This document shows positions 48,635 through 58,720 of a stretch of DNA of 64,000 bases, in pieces. The translations under genes and the position numbers were made by a program. The notes beneath the pieces were generated by a model. That model was not told the origin of the DNA and made no database searches. It worked only from the letters and a program-made list of their open reading frames with translations. Source of the stretch: Elephas maximus indicus (Eukaryota; Chordata; Mammalia; Proboscidea; Elephantidae); assembly GCF_024166365.1 (NCBI RefSeq), contig NC_064822.1, positions 102,978,823 through 103,042,822 of the forward strand. Reading direction: 5' to 3'. Numbering within the stretch: position 1 is the first letter of the stretch; each line of letters starts with the position of its first letter.

Positions 48635-49945
48635 AACTTGGTTTTAGAACTATTTATTTCTTCTTTTTTTAAGAGGGCAAAAAACACCAACAGCAAAAGG
48701 ACAAAACCAGACATACTTTTTGCAATTAGCTGTGTCAACAGATTCCATTCATTTTGCTTGTGGTTCCCAATCAGCTTAAAAAAAAAAAAAAAAAAAAAGT
48801 TCTTCAAATTTGCATACAGGTCATTTAAGATCAATAACAACTTGATCTAGTTTAGGAACATGGAAAAGAGTATTGTGACTAAGTATTACTGACTAAAATG
48901 GATTATTTTGGGGGTTGATGGGTCATTTCAAAAGAAGCTCTTGTAACTCTACCTACTCCTTCCCCAATCCCGCCCTCCCCAAGTCTTGCATAGATCAATA
49001 AAAAGCAAAGTTTCCAAAACAAATGAAAGAAAAATAATTCCAGCCTCTTGGGAGAGTGAGCTTTCCAGAGGGAATGAAGAAGACTGTTGGGAAAAGGCAG
49101 CCCAGCCCATATTCCTCTCCTGCTAGAGCAAACACCTTATTCTAAGGTGCAAGAAATGCCTGCTAATCCCATTAGAGCAAACTAGCTTTAAGGAAGAAAA
49201 AGAGCTACATTAGAAGAAAACAGGAGTTCTTAGGATTGCCTAGAATTTGCTCTCTCTTCTAATGTGTGGCAAGCAGCCAAGACAATCCTTTTAAAGTAAC
49301 ATTGAACGACTGTAACCCTTGGGCACACCCATGAAAAAGAGGCAAAGACTGCTGTCTCCTTTGATGGAGGGGATGGGGCTAGTCCCTTCTGAATGCCCCA
49401 TGATGTGGCACTCCAGGGGTATCATCCAGCCCAATGCTGAATCTGCACTCCATTTGAGACTGCAGTATCTTCATCTTTGGGTCGCAGTTGTTGTTCTCTG
49501 GAATTGTGATTTTCTTAAGTTTCTTCAGAGACCAATTAAAATAATTCTAGAAAGATTCTTCTGGAGGGTTAATCATGTCCCGAAGGAAAATCAAACACAC
49601 ATTCTTTAAATATTTTTCATCTTCCTACAAAAATTCAGTTGCACTGTTGACTCTAAAGGGGTGAGTGGGGGAGACCTCTCTTTTGCAGGGTGCAACATAA
49701 AAAGCTAAGTAAGCAATAAACAGAAAACAAAAGTGAGGGATTTTTTTGTTGTTGTTTTGTTTGGTTGGTTGGTTTGGAGAGGGAAGGTGGTGTGGAGGTT
49801 ATTATTGTGACAAGTTGCCTCAAAATCTATAAACCACACAGCAGGAACAACTGCTTTTCTGGCTCTCCATGGTGAAGAGACAGTACTGCAGGGGAAAACC
49901 TCACCCAGAGTTGCCTACGTGGTGGGTAAAAGCATCTCCTCCATG
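48635..49945 (-). other. ASB8: ASB8 3'UTR with polyadenylation signal
   Basis: About 1.3 kb of largely repeat-free sequence follows the stop. On the minus strand AATAAA occurs at 48658-48653, so the transcript probably ends near 48,635. A run of about 18 A on the + strand near 48,778-48,798 becomes a U-rich stretch in the mRNA. The exact end is inferred. Confidence 0.65.
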
Positions 49946-50578
49946 TTATTCTACAAGTAACAGGTATTCCTTCAAAGAAGCTGGCAGTGGAAGGCCCTTC
50001 ACCGCATCTGGCAGGTACTGGAGTCCCAGGCTACGGCGCACAGCATAGCGAGAGAGTGTTTTTAGAGTTCCTGGGGCTGAGCACAGAACAGTCAGTTTTT
50101 CACACAGCTGCTGGTCTCTGGCCACCTCTCGTGGCATGGTGCCATTTTTCCTTAATTCAAAGTGTCCAACAGCTCTATGGAGGAGCTCAAAACAAGAGTC
50201 CTCTTTCTCTGTTCCAAGTCCCCTGACTAGTAGAGCCACCAGGCGGGAGATGGGTGTTTGGCCTTTGAGGTTAATGACCCTGACCTCTGCACCGTAATCA
50301 AGAAGGATGCTGACACTCTCAAGATTTCCCTTCATGGCAGCCCAGCTGAGAGGTGTATCATTGTTGTAATCCAGGGCATTGACAAAGGCCCCACTCTCTA
50401 GGAGAGCACGCACGCACTCGGCGTTGTTCTTAAAGGCTGCCCAGTGAAGTGGAGTGTCTCTGTTGCCGTCCAGCGCATTGGGGTTTGCACCATACTCCAA
50501 CAGGACCTCCACACAAGCCTCGTCTTTCTCAGCTGCATAATGGAGGGCTGTTCGGTTGTAACCATCCAGGGCATTCAC
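49946..50578 (-). CDS. ASB8: ASB8 last coding exon (residues 79-288)
   Basis: The minus-strand acceptor CTCTTTATAG precedes 50578 and the stop ends at 49946. It encodes VNALDGYNRTALHYAAEKDE and the remaining ankyrin repeats, then the SOCS box ending LPLPASLKEYLLLVE. It begins with GTG (Val79), which is an internal codon, not a start. Confidence 0.97.
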   Translation of the reverse strand: MNALDGYNRTALHYAAEKDEACVEVLLEYGANPNALDGNRDTPLHWAAFKNNAECVRALLESGAFVNALDYNNDTPLSWAAMKGNLESVSILLDYGAEVRVINLKGQTPISRLVALLVRGLGTEKEDSCFELLHRAVGHFELRKNGTMPREVARDQQLCEKLTVLCSAPGTLKTLSRYAVRRSLGLQYLPDAVKGLPLPASLKEYLLLVE

Positions 50579-53500
50579 CTATAAAGAGGGAGAACTATTA
50601 CAGTAGATAGACACTGGGAAGGAGATAGGCAGCAAAGCAGCTGGCATGTATTTACGCACCTTCCTTATATAACATTCTGAACAGGAGGGTCAACAAGCAA
50701 GTCCCTGGGAGTCTTGATGACGAAATGACAGGAGCTTACGAGCAAACACGAAAAGAGTTGTCCCAAAACAATCAACACTATTACCTGCATTGACTAGCTG
50801 GCCTGCATTGTTCAGATTTTTGCTGCTGCATCATTTCTCTTATTTACTGTTCATTAGAATTTCTACCGTAGGTCAAGAGATAGAGAATAAGAAGATGAAG
50901 TCTAAGTCCTTGTAACTGCTCTCAAAGACATTTATTGGAGAGCAGCTTGAATATACTAGCTGCTTAGGTTATTTTACTTACTTATTTACTTATTTTACTT
51001 ATCCTCTCCCCTGTGGCTAATGGCAACCAGGCTAAAAAGTAATGAGGCCAAAGCTGCCCATGTAGTTTACTGTGCTCGTTAGACATACAGAGAAGCTCCA
51101 ATTATTAAGCTAAGTCAGTCTCTTGCAAGAATATGCTGTGGGTTCACAAGAGAACCTGAATGAAAGCATGTGGAGGGAACAGCACAAATCTTCCAATGCT
51201 GGGAAAGCAGCTGGCTTGCTGAGAGTTCGCATCACCTGTAATTTTTATTGTTAGCTGCCGTGAAGTTGGCTTCCGACTCATGGTGACCCTATGCACAGTG
51301 GAATGAAATGTTGCCCATGCCACCCTCATGAACAGTGGGGATTAGACTGCTGTGATCCGTAGGGTAGTCACTGGCTGACTTTTTGGAAGTAGATCACCAG
51401 GCCTTTCTTCCTACTCTGTCTTAGTCTGGAAGCTCCACTGAAACCCATTCAGCATCATAGAAACGCAAGTCTCCAGTGACAGGTGGTGGCTGTGCATGAC
51501 GTGCGTTGGCTGGGAATCAAACTAGGTCTCCCACATGAAGGCAAGAATTCTACCACTGAATCACCAGTGCCTCATGCCTGTAATTTTTGAAGGCTACAGC
51601 CAAAGATTTCAAATCCCCAAACTAATAAATAGTGTATTATCCTCTGCCATAAAATACAATAAAGCAAAACTAAAACATTTGAGTTCAACCTTCTATTTGG
51701 CTAAAAACCATTGTTTTCCTTTTATCACTGGCATTAATCACTGGCTTTTATTTCAGTGTCACAAAGAAAGAGTCTTTAATCACAAAAGTTACAGAATAGA
51801 TAACAACAAGTAGACAAGAGAATGACAATGTGGAGAGGAGGAAGCTAGGTGGCTGGTCCCTCAGGCTTACTGACCAGTGTGTTTGGGGGCCTGCACACCA
51901 GCTTCATGACAAATATGATTCAAATTAGTGCCTCAGTAAATAAGCCTTCAAGATTACTTGCGAATAGTCAAAACTGCTGTTTTATTTACTTAATAAGCAC
52001 TTTTGGAGCCCTGGTAGCACAGTGGTTAAGAGCTCAGCTGCTAACCAAAAGGTCAGCAGTTCGAATCCACCAGCTGCTCCTTGGAACCCTATGTGGCAGT
52101 TCTACTCTGTCCTATAGGGTCACTATGAGTCAGAATCGGCTCAGTGGCAACGGGTTTGTTTGTTTTGGTTTTTACTTAGCAATTACATGTCAGTGTTCCA
52201 AACACTGATGAAGATAGTACCATTATCACCCTCATTTTACAGATGGGGAAACTGAGGCAAAGAAAGGCTTATGTAACTTGTTCAAGGTCACACAGCTGGA
52301 AGTGGCAGAGCTGGAATTTGAACCCATGAAGTCTAGCTCCAAAGTCTTATTTCAACCATTCATTTTACTATGCTGCTTCTTACTAATGCCAAGGGTCTAC
52401 TTGCAAAAATTAATCCATGTTTTTACACTGAGGTACATTAAAAAGAAGACGAGAACAAGATATATTACAACAGAAAATGATTCATGGGCAGAAATAGCAT
52501 AAGTGCCCTGATCCCGAGGAAGGGATTGCCTAATGATATTTATCCCCCTGTGACAGTGGTATTAGGAACACACGCCTGATAATAATAATAAAAAAAAAAA
52601 CCCAAACCAGTTGCCACCGAGTTGATTCCAATTCATGCAGACCCCATATATGTAGAGCAGAACTGCCCTCCACAGGGTTTTCAAGGCTGTAACCTTTCAG
52701 AAGCAGATCGCCAGGCCTTTTCCCAAGGTGCCTCTGGGTGGGTTCAGACCACCAACCTTTCAGTTAGTAGTTGAGCGCTTAACCAGCTGTGCCAGCTAGG
52801 GACATCCAGGCAGCTGCCACCATGTCGATTCTGACCCGTGGTGCCTCCGAGTGTGTCAGGGTGGAACTGGACTCCATAGGGTTTTCAATGGCTGAGTTTC
52901 TGGAACAGACTGCTAGGCCTTTCTTCTGAGGTGCCTCTGGGTAGACTCGAACCACCAACCTTTTGGTTAGCAGCTGAGCGTGTTAACCATTTGTACCACC
53001 CAGGGACTCCTGCACATCTGATAGTTGGTCTCAAATGGTTTAGATTTAATCAGAGTTGAAGGCCTCTACACTTACCAGCTCCTGGACAGTCAACAGGGCA
53101 TAAGAGGACTAAATGGAAATGTAAACAACTACCAGAAAGTGAGCTGGAAGGGAAAATAGAGAAAACTCCTTCTTCCTGGAGTTAGAGATGCTTTAAGAGA
53201 ATAAGAAAGACAAAGGAATGAAATCCTTAGGATCATTTTATATATTTACCACTACATTTTACTTTAATATTGATTATACTCAATGTTACCATGAGCTAGA
53301 AGGTGAAACTGGAGGTGGGAAGAGATGGGAGGAGAGACAGGGAGAGATTCTATGAAAACATGAAGTTCAAGTTTTAGTGACTCATTAATACAAAGATATT
53401 AAAAACATTACCTCAGCTCCTTTTTCCAGGAGTAACTCCACACAGTCAGCATCTGATACCATACAGGCACAGTGCAGGGGCTTCAGTGTGCCATGGGTAC

Positions 53501-55123
53501 AGTTCACATCTGCTCCCTATGGGTAGAAGGAGACTTCAATCAGCATGTTCAGCTCTGGCTCACTGAGCAGGATGAGACTGAGAACTGAGCCCGGGGTGGG
53601 GGTCGGGGGAGAGTTCGGGTCCTAATTATACCATAAACATACCACTGGTTCCCAATTTCCATTTCTGTAAATTCAACAAATAAGGTTATAATACCAATGT
53701 CAAAACCTAGAGAACACACTAGAGATAAATGAGAAGAACCGTCATTTCCTTAGATCATGTTGTTCGTTTCTCCATAAGGAAGCCCGTCATATGGCCATTG
53801 GACACCATTGAGGACCTAACCATACATGTAAAAGCACTGGGAACATTACCACTGGACAGGAAAGCTAGGCCAGCAATCCACTTTCTCTGGCTGCTGTGCT
53901 TTGAAAAAGTCAGGAAATTGAGTCTGTCAGACTGAGGCCAGGAGGACAAAGAGGGCTTGCTCTTTTTGCCATCTAACAGATGACCATCACTAATAGAAGG
54001 GTCATCTTAATGTTATCTTTTTATTTACTGGTATCTTCAAAGAAGTCTCTTAGTATCAGCATTCTCTGCCACCTAGCTCCTGCTAGTGCTTCTATTCCAA
54101 ATCTGATAAAGGAGATGGAGATACTACAGTCAGATCAAAGTCACCAAATGACTCAGAGCTAGAATTAGAATGTGACAAAGTTTCTACTGTCAAGTCTTCT
54201 GATGCCACTTTTTCGAAAATGAGCTAATAACACTGTATGATTCTTCATTCTCACAGTTGTGCCACATCACTGAAGTAGTTACACAGCTTCAGGCTACAAA
54301 TAAGGATCTTAAAGTTGTTAAAAAGAATGTACAGAAGTAACCATCTGGATGTATTTTCTAGTGATCAAAAAGTTACCCTGGTAACTTCTCTTCAACAGTA
54401 GTAACATACAGAACAGGGAATCACACACCTAGCATACCAGTCATATAACAGAATGACTAAATAGCAGTAGTTAGATATTAGTTGAGTATTTTGTCACAAA
54501 TTACCATGCATTTTTCTTTTAGGGACTGATATCTTCAATAGGAAGTGGTAGCTTTTGTTAAAATAGAAGGCAAGTAAAATTTCTCCATGTAATTATGACC
54601 CAGATGTGAAGAAAGGCTCTTAAGGAAATTGAAAACCACCTCAGCTTTGCTTGCCTCCTTCCTTCCTTAGTACAACATGTATAGAAGACCTTGGGCTCAC
54701 TGGATTCCATATACACCATATCCAGACATTTTATACAAAGAAAATGAGACTAGGATCATCTAGAACATTTCATGAAGAAAAATATAAGACACACAAAGTG
54801 AAAAGGAGAAGGGAAGAGAAGCAAAACACAGAAAAATAAATTTTAATGAGCAAGTCAATACATTTAAGGAGACTATAACAACTCCTTGTGATCTTATGCT
54901 GAGTCAAAGCTGCAAATCTGTAATTGATTAGGATTCCCCAGGAATTTTCCCACTTTACCTCCCAAGACTCTAGCGTTAGTAACAGCACACTCACCCCTCT
55001 GATGAGGTCCTCTACATTATCATGTGGGAAGGAACGGATGGCAGCAATTGTTCGGATTAAGCGCTCTGAGAGAGAGTATTTGCTCTGAATGCTCTGCATA
55101 ATATACCACATACTGGAACTCAT
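49946..55123 (-). CDS. ASB8: Ankyrin repeat and SOCS box protein 8, complete coding region (3 coding exons)
   Basis: Three exons on the minus strand (54995-55123, 53412-53516, 49946-50578) join to 288 codons plus stop, the usual ASB8 length. The product has an N-terminal segment (1-43), about four ankyrin repeats (roughly 52-180, with repeated NALDG/TPLHWAA-type motifs), and a C-terminal SOCS box (about 235-288) with an Elongin-BC region and a Cullin-5-type LPLP motif. The family acts as the substrate receptor of cytosolic Elongin B/C-Cullin-5-Rbx2 ubiquitin ligases; the substrate is not evident from sequence. The true start is ATG at 55123, giving MSSSMWYIMQ; the TTG just upstream is not needed. 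The few differences from remembered human are F143, K183, Q for P in ARDQQLC, S in TLSRYAV and V at the penultimate position. The gene is convergent with PFKM. Confidence 0.97.
51246..51577 (-). mobile_element. Long SINE with a tRNA-Gly-like head and RTE-like body and tail
   Basis: On the minus strand the 5' end reads GGCACTGGTGATTCAGTGGT, then AGAATTCTTGCC and TTTGATTCCCAGCC, closely following tRNA-Gly with recognisable A and B boxes. The body (about 51385-51470 on the + strand) resembles the RTE 5' leader at 62521-62660, and the tail (51246-51385) resembles the RTE 3' end at about 59503-59620. At about 330 bp it is clearly longer than the other SINEs here. Confidence 0.75.
52004..52175 (+). 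mobile_element. Afrotherian tRNA-derived SINE, sense, complete
   Basis: It starts GGAGCCCTGGTAGCACAGTGG, shows the B-box-like AGTTCGAATCCACC, and ends GTGGCAACGGGTTTG plus a T-rich tail. It is a good in-window reference for the short form. Confidence 0.93.
52176..52385 (-). mobile_element. MIR SINE, antisense
   Basis: Well preserved core: CTCATTTTACAGATGGGGAAA, TGTTCAAGGTCACACAGCTG, AGAGCTGGAATTTGAACCCA. Confidence 0.85.
52596..52800 (-). mobile_element. Afrotherian tRNA-derived SINE, older long form, antisense
   Basis: It reads CCAGTTGCCACCGAGTTGATT to GAGCGCTTAACCAGCTGTGCC, with GCCTCTGGGTGGGTTCAGACC in the B-box region. Confidence 0.88.
52808..53012 (-). mobile_element. Afrotherian tRNA-derived SINE, older long form, antisense
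   Basis: It reads CAGCTGCCACCATGTCGATTC to TACCACCCAGGGACTCC, and is adjacent to and in the same orientation as the preceding copy. Confidence 0.88.
53412..53516 (-). CDS. ASB8: ASB8 second coding exon (residues 44-78)
   Basis: The minus-strand acceptor TACCCATAG precedes 53516 and the donor GTAATG starts at 53411. The 35 whole codons read GADVNCTHGTLKPLHCACMV and on to LEKGAE, the first ankyrin repeat; no difference from human as I recall it. Confidence 0.96.
53517..54994. other. ASB8: ASB8 intron between coding exons 1 and 2
   Basis: 1.5 kb; no repeat or gene clearly recognised. Confidence 0.85.
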
Positions 55124-55158
55124 CAAGGCTCAGAATATGCTCACATGCTCCAAACTGC
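54995..55158 (-). CDS. ASB8: ASB8 first coding exon (residues 1-43)
   Basis: On the minus strand the acceptor TTTGTTTCAG precedes 55158, the ATG is at 55123-55121, and the donor GTGAGT starts at 54994. Bases 55124-55158 are 5'UTR. It encodes MSSSMWYIMQSIQSKYSLSE and on to EDLIRG. Confidence 0.96.
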
Positions 55159-55924
55159 CTGAAACAAAGAAGTTTTAGGCATACACAGCATCACTGGACA
55201 TACCTGTCCTTAGAGCTAGGGTTCTCTGAGGCTTTCCCAATATTAAAGCAGATTTCAAGAAGATCATGATTAATATCATTTTTTCCTTAATCATAAGGAA
55301 ACAGATATAGATTATAATATACCTTTTCCTCTCTTATTGACTCTCTTATCTGACATTTTGCATTTACAACAATAGTAAAAAATCTACTATCTATTTTGCA
55401 ATTTAACAACGTACGTCTGGCAGTAACGAAGTGCCTGAGGTGCAATGCGAGAGTAAAGCTGACTGTGAATGTTAAGGTTATGTGTCAACTTGGCTGAGCC
55501 ATGATTCTCAGTGCTTTGGCAGTTATGTAATGATGTAGTCATCTTCCATCTTGTGATCTGGTGTGGTCATCCTCCATTTTGCATAACACCGATTTTGCAT
55601 AACAACCTGGTCTTTGGAACCTAACCATGTCAATAGTGAGGAGAAGGTGTAGTTGCTTTGGGAGCTGGGTAGACCTGGACACAAATGCTCTGACCCTCAC
55701 GACCTCTGTTCTATTCTCTGATTTAGTAGTCTAGACAAGAATTGTCCAACAGGTCCTAAGAACCCATGGAAATCTATGTGGTTATACACAACTAGGCAAG
55801 GAAGGGGATTTTTAAATGGTAAAGATGCCACCGACATTTTTTCCTCTTCTGAACTTTTGTGATCTTTATTATTGGCACAACCTTTAGGCTATGACATTTG
55901 GCCTTACAGTTATTACATAAATAT

Positions 55925-56045
55925 TATTTCTCCATCTAAATTGTAATTGATTGGAGGGCAAGAACTTTGTCTTATACTTTTTTCCCCATCCACAGAGTCT
56001 CCCAAAAAGCACATGTTTAATAAATATTGGTTGGCTGAGTGACTA
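55925..56045 (+). mobile_element. L2 LINE 3' end, sense
   Basis: TTGGAGGGCAAGAACTTTGTC and TTTAATAAATATTGGTTGGCT are the standard L2 terminal phrases. Confidence 0.65.
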
Positions 56046-56639
56046 AAGGGTATGGAAGTAATTGTTACCTATGAAAAGACAGGGAGAATGCTATGGAACA
56101 AATGCATATATGTTACTACCGACAAGGCATCTATAAAATATCTTCAAATGTTTTCAGCAAAGAAAAAAAAGGGAAACATATGATATTTTATAAAATAAGG
56201 AAGGAAGTAAAAGTATGAACACTCTGGAATCATCTATATAAAATTAGAGTAAAAAAAAATCCAAGTTCTTACCAATGACATATGCTTTCAAGTTTTGGGA
56301 AAGCAAATTTAAGAGTGCTAATAGAATTAAGTATTTTGACAATTGGTTATTTATGACAACTGAAAAATAGATTTGGGCAAGTATATATATTGAATATATA
56401 TTGAAGTATGTATTGAAACCACAACAGGATGGAGAATTTTAGGATGGAGGAAGAAAATAATGCAATATACTTAAATTCAACTGTGATAAAACTTTTGGCT
56501 ATGTAAGAGGTGCTAGTTGGGAACATTTAAAATTACAGCAAATAAGGTGGAACATTTCTATGAAAAAGTACATATGAGAAACTGTAGAAAAAAGAGGGTA
56601 CAGTATCAACGCTTTAGGTGTAACTGTTTAGGAGTCTCT

Positions 56640-56745
56640 GTTCTTATTAAACTATAATCTCCTTGGTGATAAAGACTGTGTTTCTTTCCAATAGTGCCTG
56701 ACACATGACAGGACCTCAATAAATTGCAATTGTATTTTTTGAACC
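56640..56745 (+). mobile_element. L2 LINE 3' end, sense
   Basis: ATAATCTCCTTGGTGATAAAG and AGTGCCTGACACATGACAGG lead to CTCAATAAATTG. Confidence 0.65.
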
Positions 56746-56994
56746 AATACAAACCTTATTACTTAGAATCCTAATAAATTCAATACTTGTAATAATTAAG
56801 CACATTATTCATACAATGATTACTAAAAAACCAAGGAATAATTATTTTGGTTATCTCATAATAATTAATTTTTACTTTTTATAATGAAGTATCCCTTTAC
56901 ACATGATGGGATATACTACAAATTCTAATAGTTTCTATTTTGCTAGTGAGTAGCCATTTATGTGTTTAAAAAATATACAGTGCTAATTAACAGA

Positions 56995-57164
56995 AAAAAA
57001 AAAAAATCCAAAAGCAAACCCAGTGCCGTGGAGTCGATTCATAGCGACCCTATAGGACAGAGTTATAACTGCCCCATAGTTTCCAAGGAGCGTCTGGCGG
57101 ATTTGAACTGGTGACTCTTTGGTTAGCAGCCGTAGCACTTAACCACTACACCACCAGGGTTTCC
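56995..57164 (-). mobile_element. Afrotherian tRNA-derived SINE, antisense, with target-site duplication
   Basis: It reads CAGTGCCGTGGAGTCGATTC to CCACCAGGGTTTCC. ATTAACAGA flanks it at 56986-56994 and 57165-57173. Confidence 0.92.
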
Positions 57165-57639
57165 ATTAACAGAATGAGAGTGAAAAATATCCAACTCATA
57201 TGTGTCAATGATTCAAACTGAGCATCTCCCTCCTACTATGAATGAATGAGCTTACACGTTTGTTTACATGTCTCTCTGAAATTTTCTAGATATTTTAGAT
57301 TTAGCGTATGTTTTAATGTCTCCAACAGCCAGAGAGAAGGTCTGTATCTCACACTTCTTTCTAACAAGGAAGGAGAAAACAAAACAAACAAACAAAAAAG
57401 GCAGAGGGACATTTGAGTCAGCGATTCCAAGAAAGGGTCTATCTAAAACGGAAGGCTTGGACTGAAGAGACTCTTCACCATTTCTAGGTGACCGACACCT
57501 TTCATAATCTGATGAAACAACCTGCACTCATTTTCGAGGCGCTCTCGACCTAACTCATCACTGGTCGTCTGCTGCTGCCCCAAAGCTCCCGGTAGAAGAG
57601 GTAAATCTCGGGCAGATTGACAACATTCCCTGTCAGGAA

Positions 57640-58720
57640 GGAACGGTCAAGGAAATCTAAACACGACCTCTCTCCGTGCACCCGTGCACGGTTTGACCCT
57701 GTTGGGCCCCTTCTGCTGGGGCTGACAGCCCTTTCTCCCCCATTCTCTTTACGACAGGATCGGGAGGTATCACCGAAGAGTTTTTACTGCGACGCTGGAA
57801 GCAAAGTGGGAGAGAGGCGACGTTCAGGCTCTGGCGCTAGCCAGGCCTGGGCCTCCGGCCCGCGAGGAGACCCTCGGCCCAGCCAGAGGCGCCCTCCACC
57901 CACCGCACCTGCTGGACCCTTAAGGGCTCGCGGCAGCTCGGTCTCTCCGAGGCTAGGGGGCGGGAGGCAAGGGCACAACATGCAAGGACGTGTGGTGTCA
58001 CTTTCCACATGGGCTCCCAAAAGGTCGCAGCGATCCCGGCAAATCTCCTGGTGGTGGTACTGAAAGGGGGTCGCGCAATTTGCGCCAGAGAAGCCCCAGA
58101 AGTGGACCGACCCTCGCACGGATCTCTCCCCAAAGCCCGGAACGAAGTCTCACAGCCTGGAGGGCTCACGGGCCTCGAGCGGGGAGCGTTACTGGGTGTG
58201 GTGTCCCGGGGTGGGGAACCTGGCTGCAGACCTTCCCGCACCGAGTGCCGGACTCACCGAACCGCAAGGCTGAGCTGGGAGGCGAAAGCCGCTGTCAAGG
58301 CGTGACCCGGAAGCAGAAGTTGTCGCAGCGGGTCCTTCTGTTTACAGGACAAGGCCGACTAGGAAGCGCGCCTGCGCACGGGCCGGCGTCCGAGAACCAG
58401 TTGCGCCTGCGCAGACTCGCGGGGCAACCTGTGTCCTTCTGAGCTTCGTTCACCCGTTACTTTCTCATTTCGCCCAGAGGCTTTGCGCGGGCGCGAGATG
58501 TAGCACTCTCGGCCACAGTCAGGGGGCTCGGGTCCGAGTCCTACCGTGGGAAAAAGCTCAGGGGCCCAGGCTCTCGGGCCGCCTCTGTGGTCACACCTGC
58601 GTAGACGAGGCCTGCGGTGGGGCCATCCGTGCCCTTTTCTACCTCGCCACTGTCTCCACGCGAGAAACGGCCTGGGCACCTTATCCCCAGACTATTCTAC
58701 CCTCCTTAGCCACACTCGCT
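57640..58720 (-). promoter_or_regulatory. ASB8: CpG island promoter of ASB8
   Basis: The only strong CpG-rich block in the window, about 3 kb upstream of the ASB8 start codon. Two NRF1-like sites (TGCGCCTGCGCAG at 58402-58414 and GCGCGCCTGCGCACG at 58366-58380) and an ETS-type CCGGAAG at 58307-58313 sit just upstream of a minus-strand donor GTGAGT (58257-58252). This fits a TATA-less housekeeping promoter with a short noncoding first exon at about 58258-58320. Long open frames here reflect GC content and are not taken as genes. Confidence 0.7.
58258..58320 (-). other. ASB8: Candidate ASB8 noncoding first exon
   Basis: On the minus strand the sequence CTTGCGGTTCG is followed by GTGAGT at 58257, a strong donor, and the ETS/NRF1 motifs lie upstream. 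The left end is set by the donor; the right end (transcription start) is a guess. Confidence 0.4.

Larger units (their letters stand above)
50579..53411. other. ASB8: ASB8 intron between coding exons 2 and 3
   Basis: 2.8 kb with a tRNA-Gly-headed SINE (51246-51577), a sense SINE (52004-52175), a MIR (52176-52385) and a tandem pair of antisense SINEs (52596-53012). The rest is unique. Confidence 0.9.
55159..58257. other. ASB8: ASB8 5' intron(s) (inferred)
   Basis: Between the first coding exon and the CpG-island first exon. It contains an unclassified dispersed repeat-like segment (about 55460-55660), L2 3' ends (about 55925-56045 and 56640-56745, sense), AT-rich unique sequence and a SINE (56995-57164). 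Confidence 0.5.

Noticed and set aside
50576-50578. GTG at the start of the last ASB8 exon as a translation start
   Set aside because: It directly follows a splice acceptor and encodes Val79 of the spliced protein.
51515-51577. A functional tRNA-Gly gene on the minus strand
   Set aside because: The acceptor stem and 3' half do not pair properly and the sequence runs into a SINE body with no terminator, so it is a SINE head.
57617-58679. Several overlapping frames of 100-150 codons on both strands
   Set aside because: They lie in the CpG island where stops are rare; the products are low-complexity, rich in Arg, Gly and Pro, and match no known family.
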